From assembly GCF_902497875.1 (NCBI RefSeq), contig NZ_CABVHY010000019.1:1-64000 (forward strand): 64,000 nt of DNA, in the 5' to 3' direction. Numbering within the stretch: position 1 is the stretch's first letter; each line of letters opens with the position of its first letter. A model generated the notes under the pieces. It did no database searches. It had not been told where the DNA came from and worked only from the letters and a program-made list of their open reading frames with translations. Source of the DNA: Pseudomonas fluorescens (GTDB taxonomy: Bacteria; Pseudomonadota; Gammaproteobacteria; Pseudomonadales; Pseudomonadaceae). The position numbers and the translations under genes are program-made. Below are positions 19,399 to 31,073 of the stretch, piece by piece.

Positions 19399-20503
19399 GG
19401 GCCAGTATCGGCGGCGGGCTACCGAGCACGGCGCGATAGTGCCCCAACAGGCTACTGACCACCGCGTCCCAGGCGTAATGCTCTTCGACATGCTGTCGGG
19501 CCTGCTGACCGAGGCGGGCGCTGCCCTGAGCGAACAGGTCACGCACGGCATTGGCCATCGCCTGCGGGCTGTCCGGAGTACAGAGCAGGCCGCAATCCCG
19601 GGGAATGATTTCCTTGAACGCCCCGGCCGCCACGGCGACCACTGGAATTGCGCTGGCCATGGCTTCAAGGATCACCAGGCCGAAGGTTTCCTGATCGCCG
19701 GCATGGATCAGCGCATCAGAACTGGCCATCAACCGCGCGACCTGTTGAGCCGGGCAGAATTGGTCGATCACTGTGACGTTGTCCGGTACAACGGCGGGCA
19801 TCGATGAGCCGACCAGCAGCAGGTGATAGCGCTCCCCGAGGAGTTTCATGCAATTGAGTAGAACCTGCAGGTTCTTTTCCTTGGAACCGCGTCCGGCAAA
19901 AATCAGCAGGCGGGTGTCGTCGTTAATTCCCAGTTCAGCGCGCAAAGTGGGGTCGCGGGCGCTGGGGTTGAAGGTTTGCAGGTCGACGCCCAAGGGCTGC
20001 ACATAAACGTTCTTCACCCCCAGTCCGGTCAGCTTGTCAGCCATGATCTGGCTGGGTGCCAATACCCGATCGAAATTGCCATAGAGCTTGCGGATATAGG
20101 CTTCGACATTCGGCGTGCACCAGTTGCCCATGCGGTTACTCACCAGCAGGGGCAGATCGGAGTGATAAAAGCCGATCACCGGCACGTCCAGTTGACGGCG
20201 AGCGTCGAGGGCGGCCCAAGCGGTGAGGTATGGATCACCGACTTCGATCAAGTCGGGTTCCAAGGCGCGCAGGACATTGCGCCAGGGGGCCAGACGCCAG
20301 GGAAAGCGGTAACCGTTGCCAAAGGGCACGGCGGGAGCGGGAACTGTGTAAATACCGTCCTGCTCGCTCAGACCCGCCCCGGGGATCAGCAAGCTGTGAC
20401 GGATTCCTGGCTGACGTCCCAGGCGACGGTGTTTGGCATCCAGATAAGTGCGCACGCCACCGCTGGCAGGGGCGTAGAACATGGTTATGTCAGCGATATG
20501 CAC
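19391..20503 (-). CDS. Glycosyltransferase family 4 (GT-B fold)
   Basis: Two starts compete. The ATG at 20512 sits one base after an AGGAGG sequence, too close for use. The in-frame GTG at 20503 lies 10 bases from it and gives MHIADITMFYAPASGG, so I chose GTG (370 aa). GT-B features are the N-terminal glycine-rich APASGGVRTYL, the central RLLIFAGRGSKEKNL and the C-terminal donor-binding HAGDQETFGLVILEAMASAIPVV (E-x7-E type). It is the first gene of the three-gene reverse set with deacetylase and flippase-like proteins, suggesting synthesis of a sugar-lipid or envelope glycan. Confidence 0.88.
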   Translation of the reverse strand: MHIADITMFYAPASGGVRTYLDAKHRRLGRQPGIRHSLLIPGAGLSEQDGIYTVPAPAVPFGNGYRFPWRLAPWRNVLRALEPDLIEVGDPYLTAWAALDARRQLDVPVIGFYHSDLPLLVSNRMGNWCTPNVEAYIRKLYGNFDRVLAPSQIMADKLTGLGVKNVYVQPLGVDLQTFNPSARDPTLRAELGINDDTRLLIFAGRGSKEKNLQVLLNCMKLLGERYHLLLVGSSMPAVVPDNVTVIDQFCPAQQVARLMASSDALIHAGDQETFGLVILEAMASAIPVVAVAAGAFKEIIPRDCGLLCTPDSPQAMANAVRDLFAQGSARLGQQARQHVEEHYAWDAVVSSLLGHYRAVLGSPPPILAHG

Positions 20504-20624
20504 GATGAGCATCCCTCCTATCCGATGTTCTCCATAGGGTTGACCTTAATGAAGGATAGATGTTCGGTTGAGGATTTGCGGGGGAGGTGTGTGCCAGATA
20601 AATGCTGGGGTGCCTGATAAGAAG

Positions 20625-20720
20625 CCTTCGCGGGCAAGCCCGCTCCCACTGGGTATGAGCTGAATCACAGACTTGTGACCGACGCATAACCCTGTGGGAG
20701 CGGGCTTGCCCGCGAAGAGG
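20625..20720. repeat. REP inverted pair, second family
   Basis: CTTCGCGGGCAAGCCCGCTC followed by CCAC, and its inverted copy GTGGGAGCGGGCTTGCCCGC, lie 50 bases apart between the chemoreceptor stop and the glycosyltransferase start. The sequence family differs from the one at 8622. Confidence 0.85.
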
Positions 20721-20735
20721 CCGGATGGGCCGGCG

Positions 20736-22625
20736 CTAGATACGGAAACTGCCCACCAGTTGCTTCAACCGCGCCGCCTGTTGCTCAAGGTCCGCGCAAG
20801 CCCTCAAGGTCGACTGCAGGTTTTCCACGCCTTCCTGGTTGAGGGTATTGATCTCGGTGATGTCGACGTTAAGCGACTCGACCACCGCAGTCTGTTCCTC
20901 GGTGGCGGTGGCCACCGACTGGTTCATCCCGTCGATCTCGCCGATGCGCTGGGTCACGCTGTTAAGACGTTCACCGGCGAGGTTGGCGATTTCCACGCTG
21001 TCCTGGCTATGGCGTTGGCTTTCGCTCATGGTCCCGACCGACTCGCGTGCCCCGACCTGCAGCTCTTCGATCATGGTCTGCACCTGTTGCGCCGACTCTT
21101 GGGTGCGATGCGCCAGGTTGCGCACTTCATCGGCCACCACCGCAAAACCACGACCGGCTTCACCGGCGCGAGCGGCTTCGATGGCGGCGTTGAGCGCCAG
21201 CAGGTTGGTCTGTTGCGAGATGCTGGTGATCACTTCGAGAATCTGCCCGATGTTCACCGTCTTGCTGTTGAGCGATTCGATGTTGGTGCTCGAAGCACTG
21301 AGCATGGTGGACAGCTGATTCATCGCTTTGATGCTTCTGTCGACCACTTGCTGGCCGTCTTCGGCCAGGCTGCGGGCGTCGCTGGAGTGCTGCGAGGCAA
21401 GGGCGGCGTTCTGGGCGATTTCCTGGGCGGCGGCGCCCAGTTGATTGATCGCCGCGGCGACGCTGCTGGTGCGCGAAGCCTGCTGGTCGGAATTGAACAT
21501 CGACGAGTTGGAAGCGCTGACCACGCGCAAGGCCACTTCGTTGACTTGGCCGGTGGCCGACGCAACTTCGCGAATCGAGGTGTGAATCCGCTCGACGAAG
21601 CGGTTGAAGGCGGTGCCGAGAATGCCGAACTCGTCCTGGTTCTGGATCGTCAGGCGCCGGGTCAGATCACCCTCGCCGTCGGCAATGTCCTGCATAGCGC
21701 GAGTCATGACATGCAGGGGTTGCAGCAGGATCCGGATCAGCATGCCGAGCAGGGCGATGATGATCGCCACGGCAATCACGGTGGCGACGATCGCCGAGGC
21801 GCGGAACTCGCTGAGCCCCGAGAAAGCCTGGTCCTTGTCCACGGACAGACCGATGTACCAGTTGACCGAAGACAGGCTCTTGATGGGCGTGAAGGTAACG
21901 ATTCGGCTTTTACCATCGAACTGGATTTCGCTGAGTTCGTTGCTGATTCGTGGCGTGTCCTGCGGGTAGACGTCCTTGAGTGTCTTCATTACCAGCGTTT
22001 TGTCTGGGTGTACCAGGATCTTGCCTTCAGCGCTGACCAGAAAGGCATAGCCCATGCCGTCGAAATCCAGCGCATTGATGCTGTCGGCAATCACTTGCAA
22101 GCTCAGATCGCCGCCGACCACGCCGATGTTCTGGCCGTCCTTGTGCACGCTGTTGACGATGGAAATCACCAACTGTCCGGAAGCCAGGTCGATGTAGGGT
22201 TCGGTCAGTGCCGAGCCGTTGCTGCCTTCGGCGCTTTTGTACCAGGGACGGGCACGGGGATCATAGCCATCTGGCATTTTGCTGTTCGGGCGAATGATGA
22301 AACTGCCATCTTTGTTCCCCAGATAGGCCCCCATGAAACTGGAAGTCACCGCTTTCTGTTCGAGCAGGTTGGCGACGTTGTTCATATCCGGGTTGAGGGC
22401 AACGGTCTGCGAAAGGTTTTCGATCAGCAAGCTGCGTCCGGCGAGCCAGGTCTGAATATTCTTCGCGGTAACGCTGCCCATTTCCTGCAGATAGTTATCC
22501 AGATCCCGACGGATAGCATTGCGCTGGAGATAGTCGTTGTAGAGCGTGAACAGCGCAAAGGCCGCTATCACGATCAAAGATGCGGCAAGCAAGATTTTAT
22601 GGCTGAAGCGCAGATTTTTGTTCAT
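20736..22625 (-). CDS. Methyl-accepting chemotaxis protein, amino-acid sensing dCache type (PctA/PctB/CtaA-like)
   Basis: The 629-residue receptor has TM1 at about 11-30, a periplasmic dCache domain to about 275, TM2 near 280-302, HAMP, and a cytoplasmic signalling tip with RGFAVVADEVRNLAHRTQES. The amino-acid binding residues known from PctA-class receptors are all present at matching positions: Y121, R126, W128, Y129, Y144, D146 and D173. It should bind free L-amino acids and drive chemotaxis. Length and location near purU agree with the pct genes of P. aeruginosa; which paralogue it is cannot be decided here. Confidence 0.94.
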   Translation of the reverse strand: MNKNLRFSHKILLAASLIVIAAFALFTLYNDYLQRNAIRRDLDNYLQEMGSVTAKNIQTWLAGRSLLIENLSQTVALNPDMNNVANLLEQKAVTSSFMGAYLGNKDGSFIIRPNSKMPDGYDPRARPWYKSAEGSNGSALTEPYIDLASGQLVISIVNSVHKDGQNIGVVGGDLSLQVIADSINALDFDGMGYAFLVSAEGKILVHPDKTLVMKTLKDVYPQDTPRISNELSEIQFDGKSRIVTFTPIKSLSSVNWYIGLSVDKDQAFSGLSEFRASAIVATVIAVAIIIALLGMLIRILLQPLHVMTRAMQDIADGEGDLTRRLTIQNQDEFGILGTAFNRFVERIHTSIREVASATGQVNEVALRVVSASNSSMFNSDQQASRTSSVAAAINQLGAAAQEIAQNAALASQHSSDARSLAEDGQQVVDRSIKAMNQLSTMLSASSTNIESLNSKTVNIGQILEVITSISQQTNLLALNAAIEAARAGEAGRGFAVVADEVRNLAHRTQESAQQVQTMIEELQVGARESVGTMSESQRHSQDSVEIANLAGERLNSVTQRIGEIDGMNQSVATATEEQTAVVESLNVDITEINTLNQEGVENLQSTLRACADLEQQAARLKQLVGSFRI

Positions 22626-22806
22626 GACGTGTAGTGTCCGCTAAGGTCTTAATGTCCAGGGCGCGCAGTTTAAAAACGCGCAAATTGGGCAAAGGTGAAA
22701 GTAAGCTGATATTTCCACCTCTCCTTAGGGAATTATCTGACTTCGTTTTCAGTCTTTTCTGGTCTCTCGCTTTGCTATATCGACCATGCAGGCCTAAAGA
22801 TTAACC

Positions 22807-24306
22807 ATGGGTGACAAAATGCCTGACACATCGCAACTCGTTATCGGTGCTGACCTTCAGGGCCAGCCGATTACCCAGGCCATGCGCCTGGCGAACCGCC
22901 ACGGCTTGGTGGCAGGTGCTACCGGGACGGGGAAAACCGTGACCCTGCAACGGCTGGCCGAAGCCTTCAGCGATGCTGGCGTGGCGGTGTTCGCCGCCGA
23001 TATCAAAGGCGATTTGTGCGGTCTGGGGGCTGCCGGCAATCCTCAAGGCAAAGTGGCTGAACGGATTGCCGGGATGCCCTGGCTCAATCACCGGCCACAG
23101 GCCTATCCGGTCACCCTGTGGGACATTCAAGGGCAGTCCGGCCATCCATTGCGTACCACGCTGAGCGAAATGGGACCCTTGCTGCTCGGCAGTTTGCTGG
23201 AGCTGACTGACAGTCAGCAGTCGGCTCTTTACGCGGCTTTCAAAGTGGCCGACCGCGAAGGTCTGTTGCTGCTGGACTTGAAAGACCTCAAGGCACTGCT
23301 CAATCACCTCAGGGACAATCCCGAGTTGCTCGGCGACGATACGGCGCTGATGACGACCGGCTCCAGCCAGGCACTGATGCGGCGCCTCGCGACGCTGGAG
23401 CAGCAGGGCGCCGAAGCCTTGTTCGGTGAGCCGGCGTTGCAACTCGAAGACCTTCTGCAGCCTGCCGGTGACGGCCGCGGGCGGATTCATCTGCTCGACG
23501 CCAGCCGTCTGGTGCATGAGGCGCCGAAGGTTTACGCGACCTTCCTGCTGTGGTTGCTGGCGGAGTTGTTCGAGCAACTGCCGGAACGCGGCGATGCGGA
23601 AAAACCGCTGCTGGCGCTGTTCTTCGATGAGGCGCATTTGTTGTTCGCCGACACGCCCAAAGCCCTGCAGGAACGATTGGAGCAGGTCGTACGCTTGATC
23701 CGGTCCAAAGGGGTCGGCGTGTATTTCGTCACCCAATCCCCGGGCGATCTGCCGGACGATGTGCTGGCTCAGTTGGGTTTGCGCATTCAGCACGGGTTGC
23801 GGGCGTTCACTGCCAAAGAGCAGAAATCCCTGCGGGCGGTGGCCGAGGGCTTCCGTCCGAACCCGGCGTTTGATGCGTTGGCGGTGCTGACGGAGTTGGG
23901 CATTGGTGAGTCCCTGGTCGGCACCTTGCAGGACAAGGGCACACCGGCCATGGTCCAGCGGGTGCTGGTGGCACCGCCCCAATCGCGAATCGGGCCATTG
24001 AGTGCTGCCGAACGTGCGGCTCTGATCGCCAGCTCGCCGTTGGTCGGGCGTTATGACAAGCCGCTCGATCGTGAATCGGCCTATGAAGTGCTGATGAGCC
24101 GCAAAGGATTGGCCCCGGAGCCCGAAACCGCGCCGATTAAACCGGTGGCCGAAGAGCCGAGCTTCACTGACAAGGCCGGGGAGTTTCTCGGTACCGCGGC
24201 CGGGCAGGCGTTGAAGTCAGCCATGCGCCAGGCGGCCAATCAGCTCGGGCGGCAGTTGGTCCGTGGGTTGATGGGCTCGTTGTTGGGCGGCAGCAAGCGC
24301 CGTTAG
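22807..24306 (+). CDS. yjgR: HerA-like ATPase, DUF853 family
   Basis: This 499-residue protein has a Walker A GATGTGKTVTLQ at 38-49 (counting from the ATG at 22807; an ATG at 22819 is an alternative start) and a Walker B-like LLALFFDEAHLLF near 270. The region IRSKGVGVYFVTQSPGDLPDDVLAQLG is typical of the HerA/FtsK-like YjgR family. The biological role of YjgR is not established; related HerA proteins are DNA translocases. The last 60 residues (FLGTAAGQALKSAMRQAANQ) form a low-complexity amphipathic tail typical of the family. It is convergent with dciA. Confidence 0.92.
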   Translation: MGDKMPDTSQLVIGADLQGQPITQAMRLANRHGLVAGATGTGKTVTLQRLAEAFSDAGVAVFAADIKGDLCGLGAAGNPQGKVAERIAGMPWLNHRPQAYPVTLWDIQGQSGHPLRTTLSEMGPLLLGSLLELTDSQQSALYAAFKVADREGLLLLDLKDLKALLNHLRDNPELLGDDTALMTTGSSQALMRRLATLEQQGAEALFGEPALQLEDLLQPAGDGRGRIHLLDASRLVHEAPKVYATFLLWLLAELFEQLPERGDAEKPLLALFFDEAHLLFADTPKALQERLEQVVRLIRSKGVGVYFVTQSPGDLPDDVLAQLGLRIQHGLRAFTAKEQKSLRAVAEGFRPNPAFDALAVLTELGIGESLVGTLQDKGTPAMVQRVLVAPPQSRIGPLSAAERAALIASSPLVGRYDKPLDRESAYEVLMSRKGLAPEPETAPIKPVAEEPSFTDKAGEFLGTAAGQALKSAMRQAANQLGRQLVRGLMGSLLGGSKRR

Positions 24307-24312
24307 GTGTGT

Positions 24313-24349
24313 ACCCCTGTAGGAGCAGCCGGGCTGCTCCTACAGGGGT
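24313..24349. repeat. Perfect 18-bp palindrome between convergent genes
   Basis: ACCCCTGTAGGAGCAGCC and its exact complement are separated by one base. The right arm covers the last codons and stop of dciA on the opposite strand. The core GTAGGAGC resembles the Pseudomonas REP families. It could end transcription of both genes even without a T run. Confidence 0.85.
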
Positions 24350-24798
24350 CGCGGTTTGGCGTGACTCGCCAGACGCTCCAGCGCGGCGCGCAGGTTGGGG
24401 TCGGTAATGCCGTCGGCGGTGGCCTGAATGGTCTGCGCGGCGATGGTCGACAGGTCCATGGTGTGGCCGACTGCGCCTTGTTGCACAGTGGGAGGTTGAA
24501 CCTTGAACAGAATCCGCGTCAGGCTGGAAAACTCGTCGAACATCTGCAATTGGCGTTGCAGACGTTTTTGCTGATAGCGCAGCCGGGTCGCCCAGTGGCC
24601 GTCGGTGACGATCAGCAGTAAACTGCCTTCACGCCAGGACGCCACGTGACAATGTTCACGGGCGGCAGGCTGCAGTTGGCTTTCAAGCAAACGCTGTAAA
24701 TGCGCCAGACGTTGAGCGTGGCTGAAGATGGCTTTTAAAGGCTTGGCTTCGCGAAGTAACACGGCGGGTGCTTTGGCCGTAAGAGGGCGAAATGCCAT
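24340..24798 (-). CDS. dciA: DciA (DUF721), replicative helicase loader
   Basis: The ATG at 24798 gives 152 aa. The DUF721 region includes SWREGSLLLIVTDGHWATRLRYQQ (about 54-77), followed by LQMFDEFSSLTRILFKVQPP. DciA is the ancestral loader/operator of the DnaB helicase in bacteria lacking DnaC. Position next to and divergent from secA is the usual Pseudomonas arrangement. The C-terminal 40 residues are probably flexible. The stop codon lies inside the palindrome at 24313-24349. Confidence 0.88.
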   Translation of the reverse strand: MAFRPLTAKAPAVLLREAKPLKAIFSHAQRLAHLQRLLESQLQPAAREHCHVASWREGSLLLIVTDGHWATRLRYQQKRLQRQLQMFDEFSSLTRILFKVQPPTVQQGAVGHTMDLSTIAAQTIQATADGITDPNLRAALERLASHAKPRPL

Positions 24799-25107
24799 GA
24801 TCAGACACCTGAAGTAACAGAGCCGCCATGGTAGCAGAAAGCGCTGGTGGCGCTTGCCTCCCCATTGCTTCGCGGGCGGTTTATCCATTAAATCAACGAG
24901 TAACTTCTCGCCCGAATGGGTTGAAGTTCAGCAAAAAGCCCTTATTTTAAGAGAGCCCCGTCACAGCGCTGTGCCAGCATCGTGGAATAACGCCACTTTC
25001 CTCTCCATCGTTTCCGGGTAGAATGCTCGTTCGCATGCGGCCATGAGGGCTGCACGGGCGACTCACGGGGCCGCCCTCCATCCCTATGTGTGGAAGAACC
25101 TGCCGAT

Positions 25108-27843
<2,736 letters not shown>

Positions 27844-27870
27844 TACCCGTTTCAGTAGCTGATATATCCG

Positions 27871-27902
27871 CGCCGCGACCGGCCTAGCCGTCGCGGCGTT
27901 TT
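27871..27902 (+). terminator. Terminator after secA
   Basis: CGCCGCGAC and GTCGCGGCG pair across a short loop and are followed by TTTT, 27 bases after the secA stop. Confidence 0.85.
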
Positions 27903-27960
27903 ACCATTGAAAACACCGTCCATCGAGGGCGGCGCAGACATCTTACTTAGGAGCGCATTC

Positions 27961-29178
27961 ATGGCTGTTGGTCTTGGTCCTTTGCCAACGTTGCACCCGG
28001 TTGCCGGTTTTGAACTCGGTATCGCCTCGGCTGGCATCAAGCGCCCGGGGCGCAAGGATGTCGTGGTCATGCGCTGTGCCGAAGGCTCCACGGTCGCGGG
28101 CGTGTTCACCCTGAACGCGTTCTGCGCCGCTCCGGTGATCCTCGCCAAACAACGCGTGCAGGGTCCGGTGCGTTACCTGTTGACCAATACCGGCAATGCC
28201 AACGCCGGTACCGGTGAGCCGGGCCTGGCCGCCGCCGAGCGTACCTGCGCCAAGCTGGCCGAGTTGACCGGTGTCGACGCCAGCCTGGTGCTGCCGTACT
28301 CCACGGGCGTGATTGGCGAGCCGTTGCCGGTCGAGAAAATCGAAGGTGCCTTGCAGGCGGCCCTCGATGATTTGTCCGTGGACAACTGGGCCGCTGCCGC
28401 CACCGGGATCATGACCACCGACACTCTGCCCAAGGGTGCGAGCCGACAGTTCCAGCACGACGGCGTGACCGTCACTGTCACGGGCATCAGCAAAGGCGCG
28501 GGGATGATCCGCCCGAACATGGCGACCATGCTTGGCTACATTGCCACCGACGCCAAAGTCTCTCGCGAAGTGTTGCAGAACCTGCTGCTGGATGGCGCCA
28601 ACAAGTCGTTCAACCGCATCACCATCGACGGCGACACCTCGACCAACGATTGCTGCATGCTGATCGCCACTGGTCAGGCGGCGCTGCCGGAAATCACCGA
28701 AGCGAGCGGTCCACTGTTCGTAGCGCTGAAACAAGCGGTGTTCGAAGTCTGCATGGAAGTAGCCCAGGCTATCGTCCGTGATGGCGAAGGCGCGACCAAA
28801 TTCGTCACCGTCGAAGTCAATGGCGGCGGCAACCATCAGGAATGCCTGGACGTCGGGTACACCGTGGCCCACTCGCCACTGATCAAGACCGCGCTGTTCG
28901 CTTCCGACCCGAACTGGGGTCGCATTCTCGCCGCCGTCGGCCGTGCCGGCGTGCCGAACCTGGATGTGAGCAAGATCGACGTATTCCTCGGCGAGGTGTG
29001 CATCGCCAGCCGTGGTGCGCGTGCGGCGACCTACACCGAAGCCCAGGGCGCAGCGGTGATGCAGCGGGAAGAAATCACCATTCGCATCGAACTGGGCCGC
29101 GGTGATTGCAGTGAAACCATCTGGACCACCGACCTGTCCCACGAGTACGTGAAGATCAACGCCGAGTACCGTACGTAA
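27961..29178 (+). CDS. argJ: Bifunctional ornithine acetyltransferase / N-acetylglutamate synthase
   Basis: The ATG at 27961 gives 405 aa, preceded by a TAGGAGCG ribosome-binding site. ArgJ recycles the acetyl group in arginine synthesis, moving it from N-acetylornithine to glutamate. The precursor self-cleaves before a Thr; the motif RPNMATML places the nucleophile at Thr189, with the KGAGM oxyanion region just before. The C-terminus has SDPNWGRILAAVGRAG. secA-argJ order is conserved in Pseudomonas. Confidence 0.97.
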   Translation: MAVGLGPLPTLHPVAGFELGIASAGIKRPGRKDVVVMRCAEGSTVAGVFTLNAFCAAPVILAKQRVQGPVRYLLTNTGNANAGTGEPGLAAAERTCAKLAELTGVDASLVLPYSTGVIGEPLPVEKIEGALQAALDDLSVDNWAAAATGIMTTDTLPKGASRQFQHDGVTVTVTGISKGAGMIRPNMATMLGYIATDAKVSREVLQNLLLDGANKSFNRITIDGDTSTNDCCMLIATGQAALPEITEASGPLFVALKQAVFEVCMEVAQAIVRDGEGATKFVTVEVNGGGNHQECLDVGYTVAHSPLIKTALFASDPNWGRILAAVGRAGVPNLDVSKIDVFLGEVCIASRGARAATYTEAQGAAVMQREEITIRIELGRGDCSETIWTTDLSHEYVKINAEYRT

Positions 29179-29203
29179 GCAAGCTCGAGACCGAGTCGCT
29201 GCA

Positions 29204-29295
29204 ATCGCGAGCAAGCTCGCTCCCACACTGGTCCTGCCATACACAAATACTGTGTTCGCTGGAGATCTACTGTGGGAGCGAGCTTGCTCGCGATG
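29204..29295. repeat. REP inverted pair, third family (left of gst)
   Basis: ATCGCGAGCAAGCTCGCTCC followed by CACA, and its inverted copy ending GAGCTTGCTCGCGAT, flank about 40 bases. The same family and arrangement recur at 30952-31043, so the two pairs bracket the gst-mutT pair. Confidence 0.88.
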
Positions 29296-29353
29296 ACGGA
29301 CCTCCAGACGCTATAAATGCTAGCCTGTTCCCCTTACGAAAAGGCGCCAAACC

Positions 29354-29986
29354 ATGAGCTTCCACCTGATCATCGGCGACAAACTCTATTCCTCCTGGTC
29401 CCTGCGCGGCGCACTGGCGCTGGAGTTGGCAGGAGCAAGCTACACCGAAGAGCTGATCAAACTGAATCAGCCTGACACCCTCCAGTTGATCCTCAAGCAT
29501 TCGGCGACAGGCAAGGTGCCGTTGCTGAAAACCGAGCACGGCACCATCGCCGACTCGCTGGCGATCGCTGAGTACCTGGTTGAACGTTTCCCCGAGGCCG
29601 ATATGTGGCCGCGCGACATCGCCGCTCGTGCCCAGGCCCGTTCCGCTTGCGCGCAGATGCACAGCGGTTTTTTCGCGATGCGCGGCAACATGCCGTTCGA
29701 CCTGAGCCACGATGCCCCCTTGTCACCGATGCCGCCTGCCGTGCAGGCTGATATCGAACGCATGCTGGCACTGTGGGCGGAGTGCCGTGCCGCGGCGACT
29801 GAGCAGGGGCCTTTTCTGTTCGGCCGGGTCAGTCTGGCAGACGCCTTTTTCGCACCGATTGCGGTGCGTCTGCGAACCTATCAGGTTGCGTTGCCAGAGG
29901 CCGACGCGGCGTATGTCGAAACAATTTACCAATGGCCAGCCTTCAAGGCCTGGCAGAAGGCCGGTTTAGAGGAAGTAGTGCGGTGA
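29354..29986 (+). CDS. Glutathione S-transferase family protein
   Basis: The product is 210 aa. The N-terminal thioredoxin-like domain starts FHLIIGDKLYSSWSLRGALAL, where the SSWS serines fit the zeta/maleylacetoacetate-isomerase-like GSH site. GKVPLLKTEHGTIADSLAIAEYL gives the Pro-Leu and Glu/Asp-Ser that bind glutathione. The C-terminal half is helical with FLFGRVSLADAFFAPIAVRL. Substrate cannot be told. The stop overlaps the next gene's GTG start. Confidence 0.9.
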   Translation: MSFHLIIGDKLYSSWSLRGALALELAGASYTEELIKLNQPDTLQLILKHSATGKVPLLKTEHGTIADSLAIAEYLVERFPEADMWPRDIAARAQARSACAQMHSGFFAMRGNMPFDLSHDAPLSPMPPAVQADIERMLALWAECRAAATEQGPFLFGRVSLADAFFAPIAVRLRTYQVALPEADAAYVETIYQWPAFKAWQKAGLEEVVR

Positions 29987-30927
29987 AACGAGTCCATGTG
30001 GCAGCAGCCGTTATCCGCGGCGCAGACGGCAAAATCCTGATCGCCCGACGTGCCGATACTCAGCATCAGGGCGGTCTCTGGGAGTTTCCCGGCGGCAAGG
30101 TCGAGGCCGATGAGGCGGTGGAAACGGCGCTGGCCCGTGAGCTGCAGGAGGAGTTGGGCATTGTGCCCGGCACCGCGCGGCCATTGATCAAGATTCAGCA
30201 TGACTACCCGGACAAGCAGGTGTTGCTGGACGTCTGGGAGGTGGCGGACTTTACCGGTGAGCCTCACGGTGCCGAAGGCCAACCCCTGGCCTGGGTTACG
30301 CCGCGGGAACTGGGGGGCTACGAGTTCCCGGCCGCCAACCGGCCGATCGTCGCGGCGGCGCGTTTGCCGGGTGAATACTTGATCACCCCTGAGGGACTGG
30401 AGACACCGGCCTTGTTACGGGGTATTCAGAAAGCCATTGCCGGTGGCATCAAGCTGATTCAACTGCGTGCGCCGAATGGCTACGACCCGAAATACCGCGA
30501 TCTGGCAGTGGATGCGGCGGGCTTGTGTGCGGGCAAGGCACAATTGATGCTCAAGGGGCCGTTTGAGTGGCTGGGAGACTTCCCGTCCGCCGGTTGGCAC
30601 GTGACTGCCGCGCAATTGCGCAAGTACGCCAGCGCCGGTCGGCCACTGCCTGCATCGCGCTGGCTTGCCGCTTCCTGCCACAACGCCGAGGAATTGGCCC
30701 TGGCCGAAGAAATGGGCGTGGATTTCGTCACCCTGTCGCCGGTTCAACACACCCAGACTCATCCGGATGCGCAGCCGTTGGGTTGGGATCAGGCGAGTCA
30801 GTTGATCAGCGGCTTCAACAGGCCGGTGTTTCTGCTTGGCGGAGTCGGCCCGGCCGAACGCCAGCGTGCCTGGGAAAGCGGTGCGCAGGGTGTTGCGGGG
30901 ATTCGGGCGTTCTGGCCTGAGGCTTGA
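29983..30927 (+). CDS. MutT Nudix hydrolase fused to ThiE-like domain
   Basis: The GTG at 29983 overlaps the GST stop (GTGA) and has a GAGGAA ribosome-binding site, giving 314 aa. The N-terminal half is a MutT-type Nudix hydrolase with FPGGKVEADE...ARELQEELG carrying the GxxEx7REUxEEU metal site (removal of 8-oxo-dGTP). The C-terminal half (about 140-314) resembles thiamine phosphate synthase: GGIKLIQLRAP, GWHVTAAQL, FVTLSPVQHT and FLLGGVGPAE. This fusion is known in Pseudomonas and other gammaproteobacteria; the job of the ThiE-like part is unproven. Confidence 0.92.
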   Translation: MKRVHVAAAVIRGADGKILIARRADTQHQGGLWEFPGGKVEADEAVETALARELQEELGIVPGTARPLIKIQHDYPDKQVLLDVWEVADFTGEPHGAEGQPLAWVTPRELGGYEFPAANRPIVAAARLPGEYLITPEGLETPALLRGIQKAIAGGIKLIQLRAPNGYDPKYRDLAVDAAGLCAGKAQLMLKGPFEWLGDFPSAGWHVTAAQLRKYASAGRPLPASRWLAASCHNAEELALAEEMGVDFVTLSPVQHTQTHPDAQPLGWDQASQLISGFNRPVFLLGGVGPAERQRAWESGAQGVAGIRAFWPEA

Positions 30928-30951
30928 TTCTGGGGTGCAGCTACTGGCCCC

Positions 30952-31043
30952 ATCGCGAGCAAGCTCGCTCCCACAGTGATCGAAGTCGGCCGAAAAGTTG
31001 TGTGGCTGACGCGGTCAATGTGGGAGCGAGCTTGCTCGCGATA
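30952..31043. repeat. REP inverted pair, third family (right of mutT)
   Basis: ATCGCGAGCAAGCTCGCTCC plus CACA and its inverted copy (TGTGGGAGCGAGCTTGCTCG is the reverse-complement type) lie between convergent genes. It is the same family as 29204-29295. Confidence 0.88.
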
Positions 31044-31073
31044 GCGGACTGTCTGGCAATAAAAATCTTTCTA

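Noticed and set aside
20694..22634. 646-codon forward frame over the chemoreceptor
   Set aside because: It lies antisense to a clearly recognised chemotaxis receptor and has low-complexity His/Gln/Arg composition typical of high-GC shadows.
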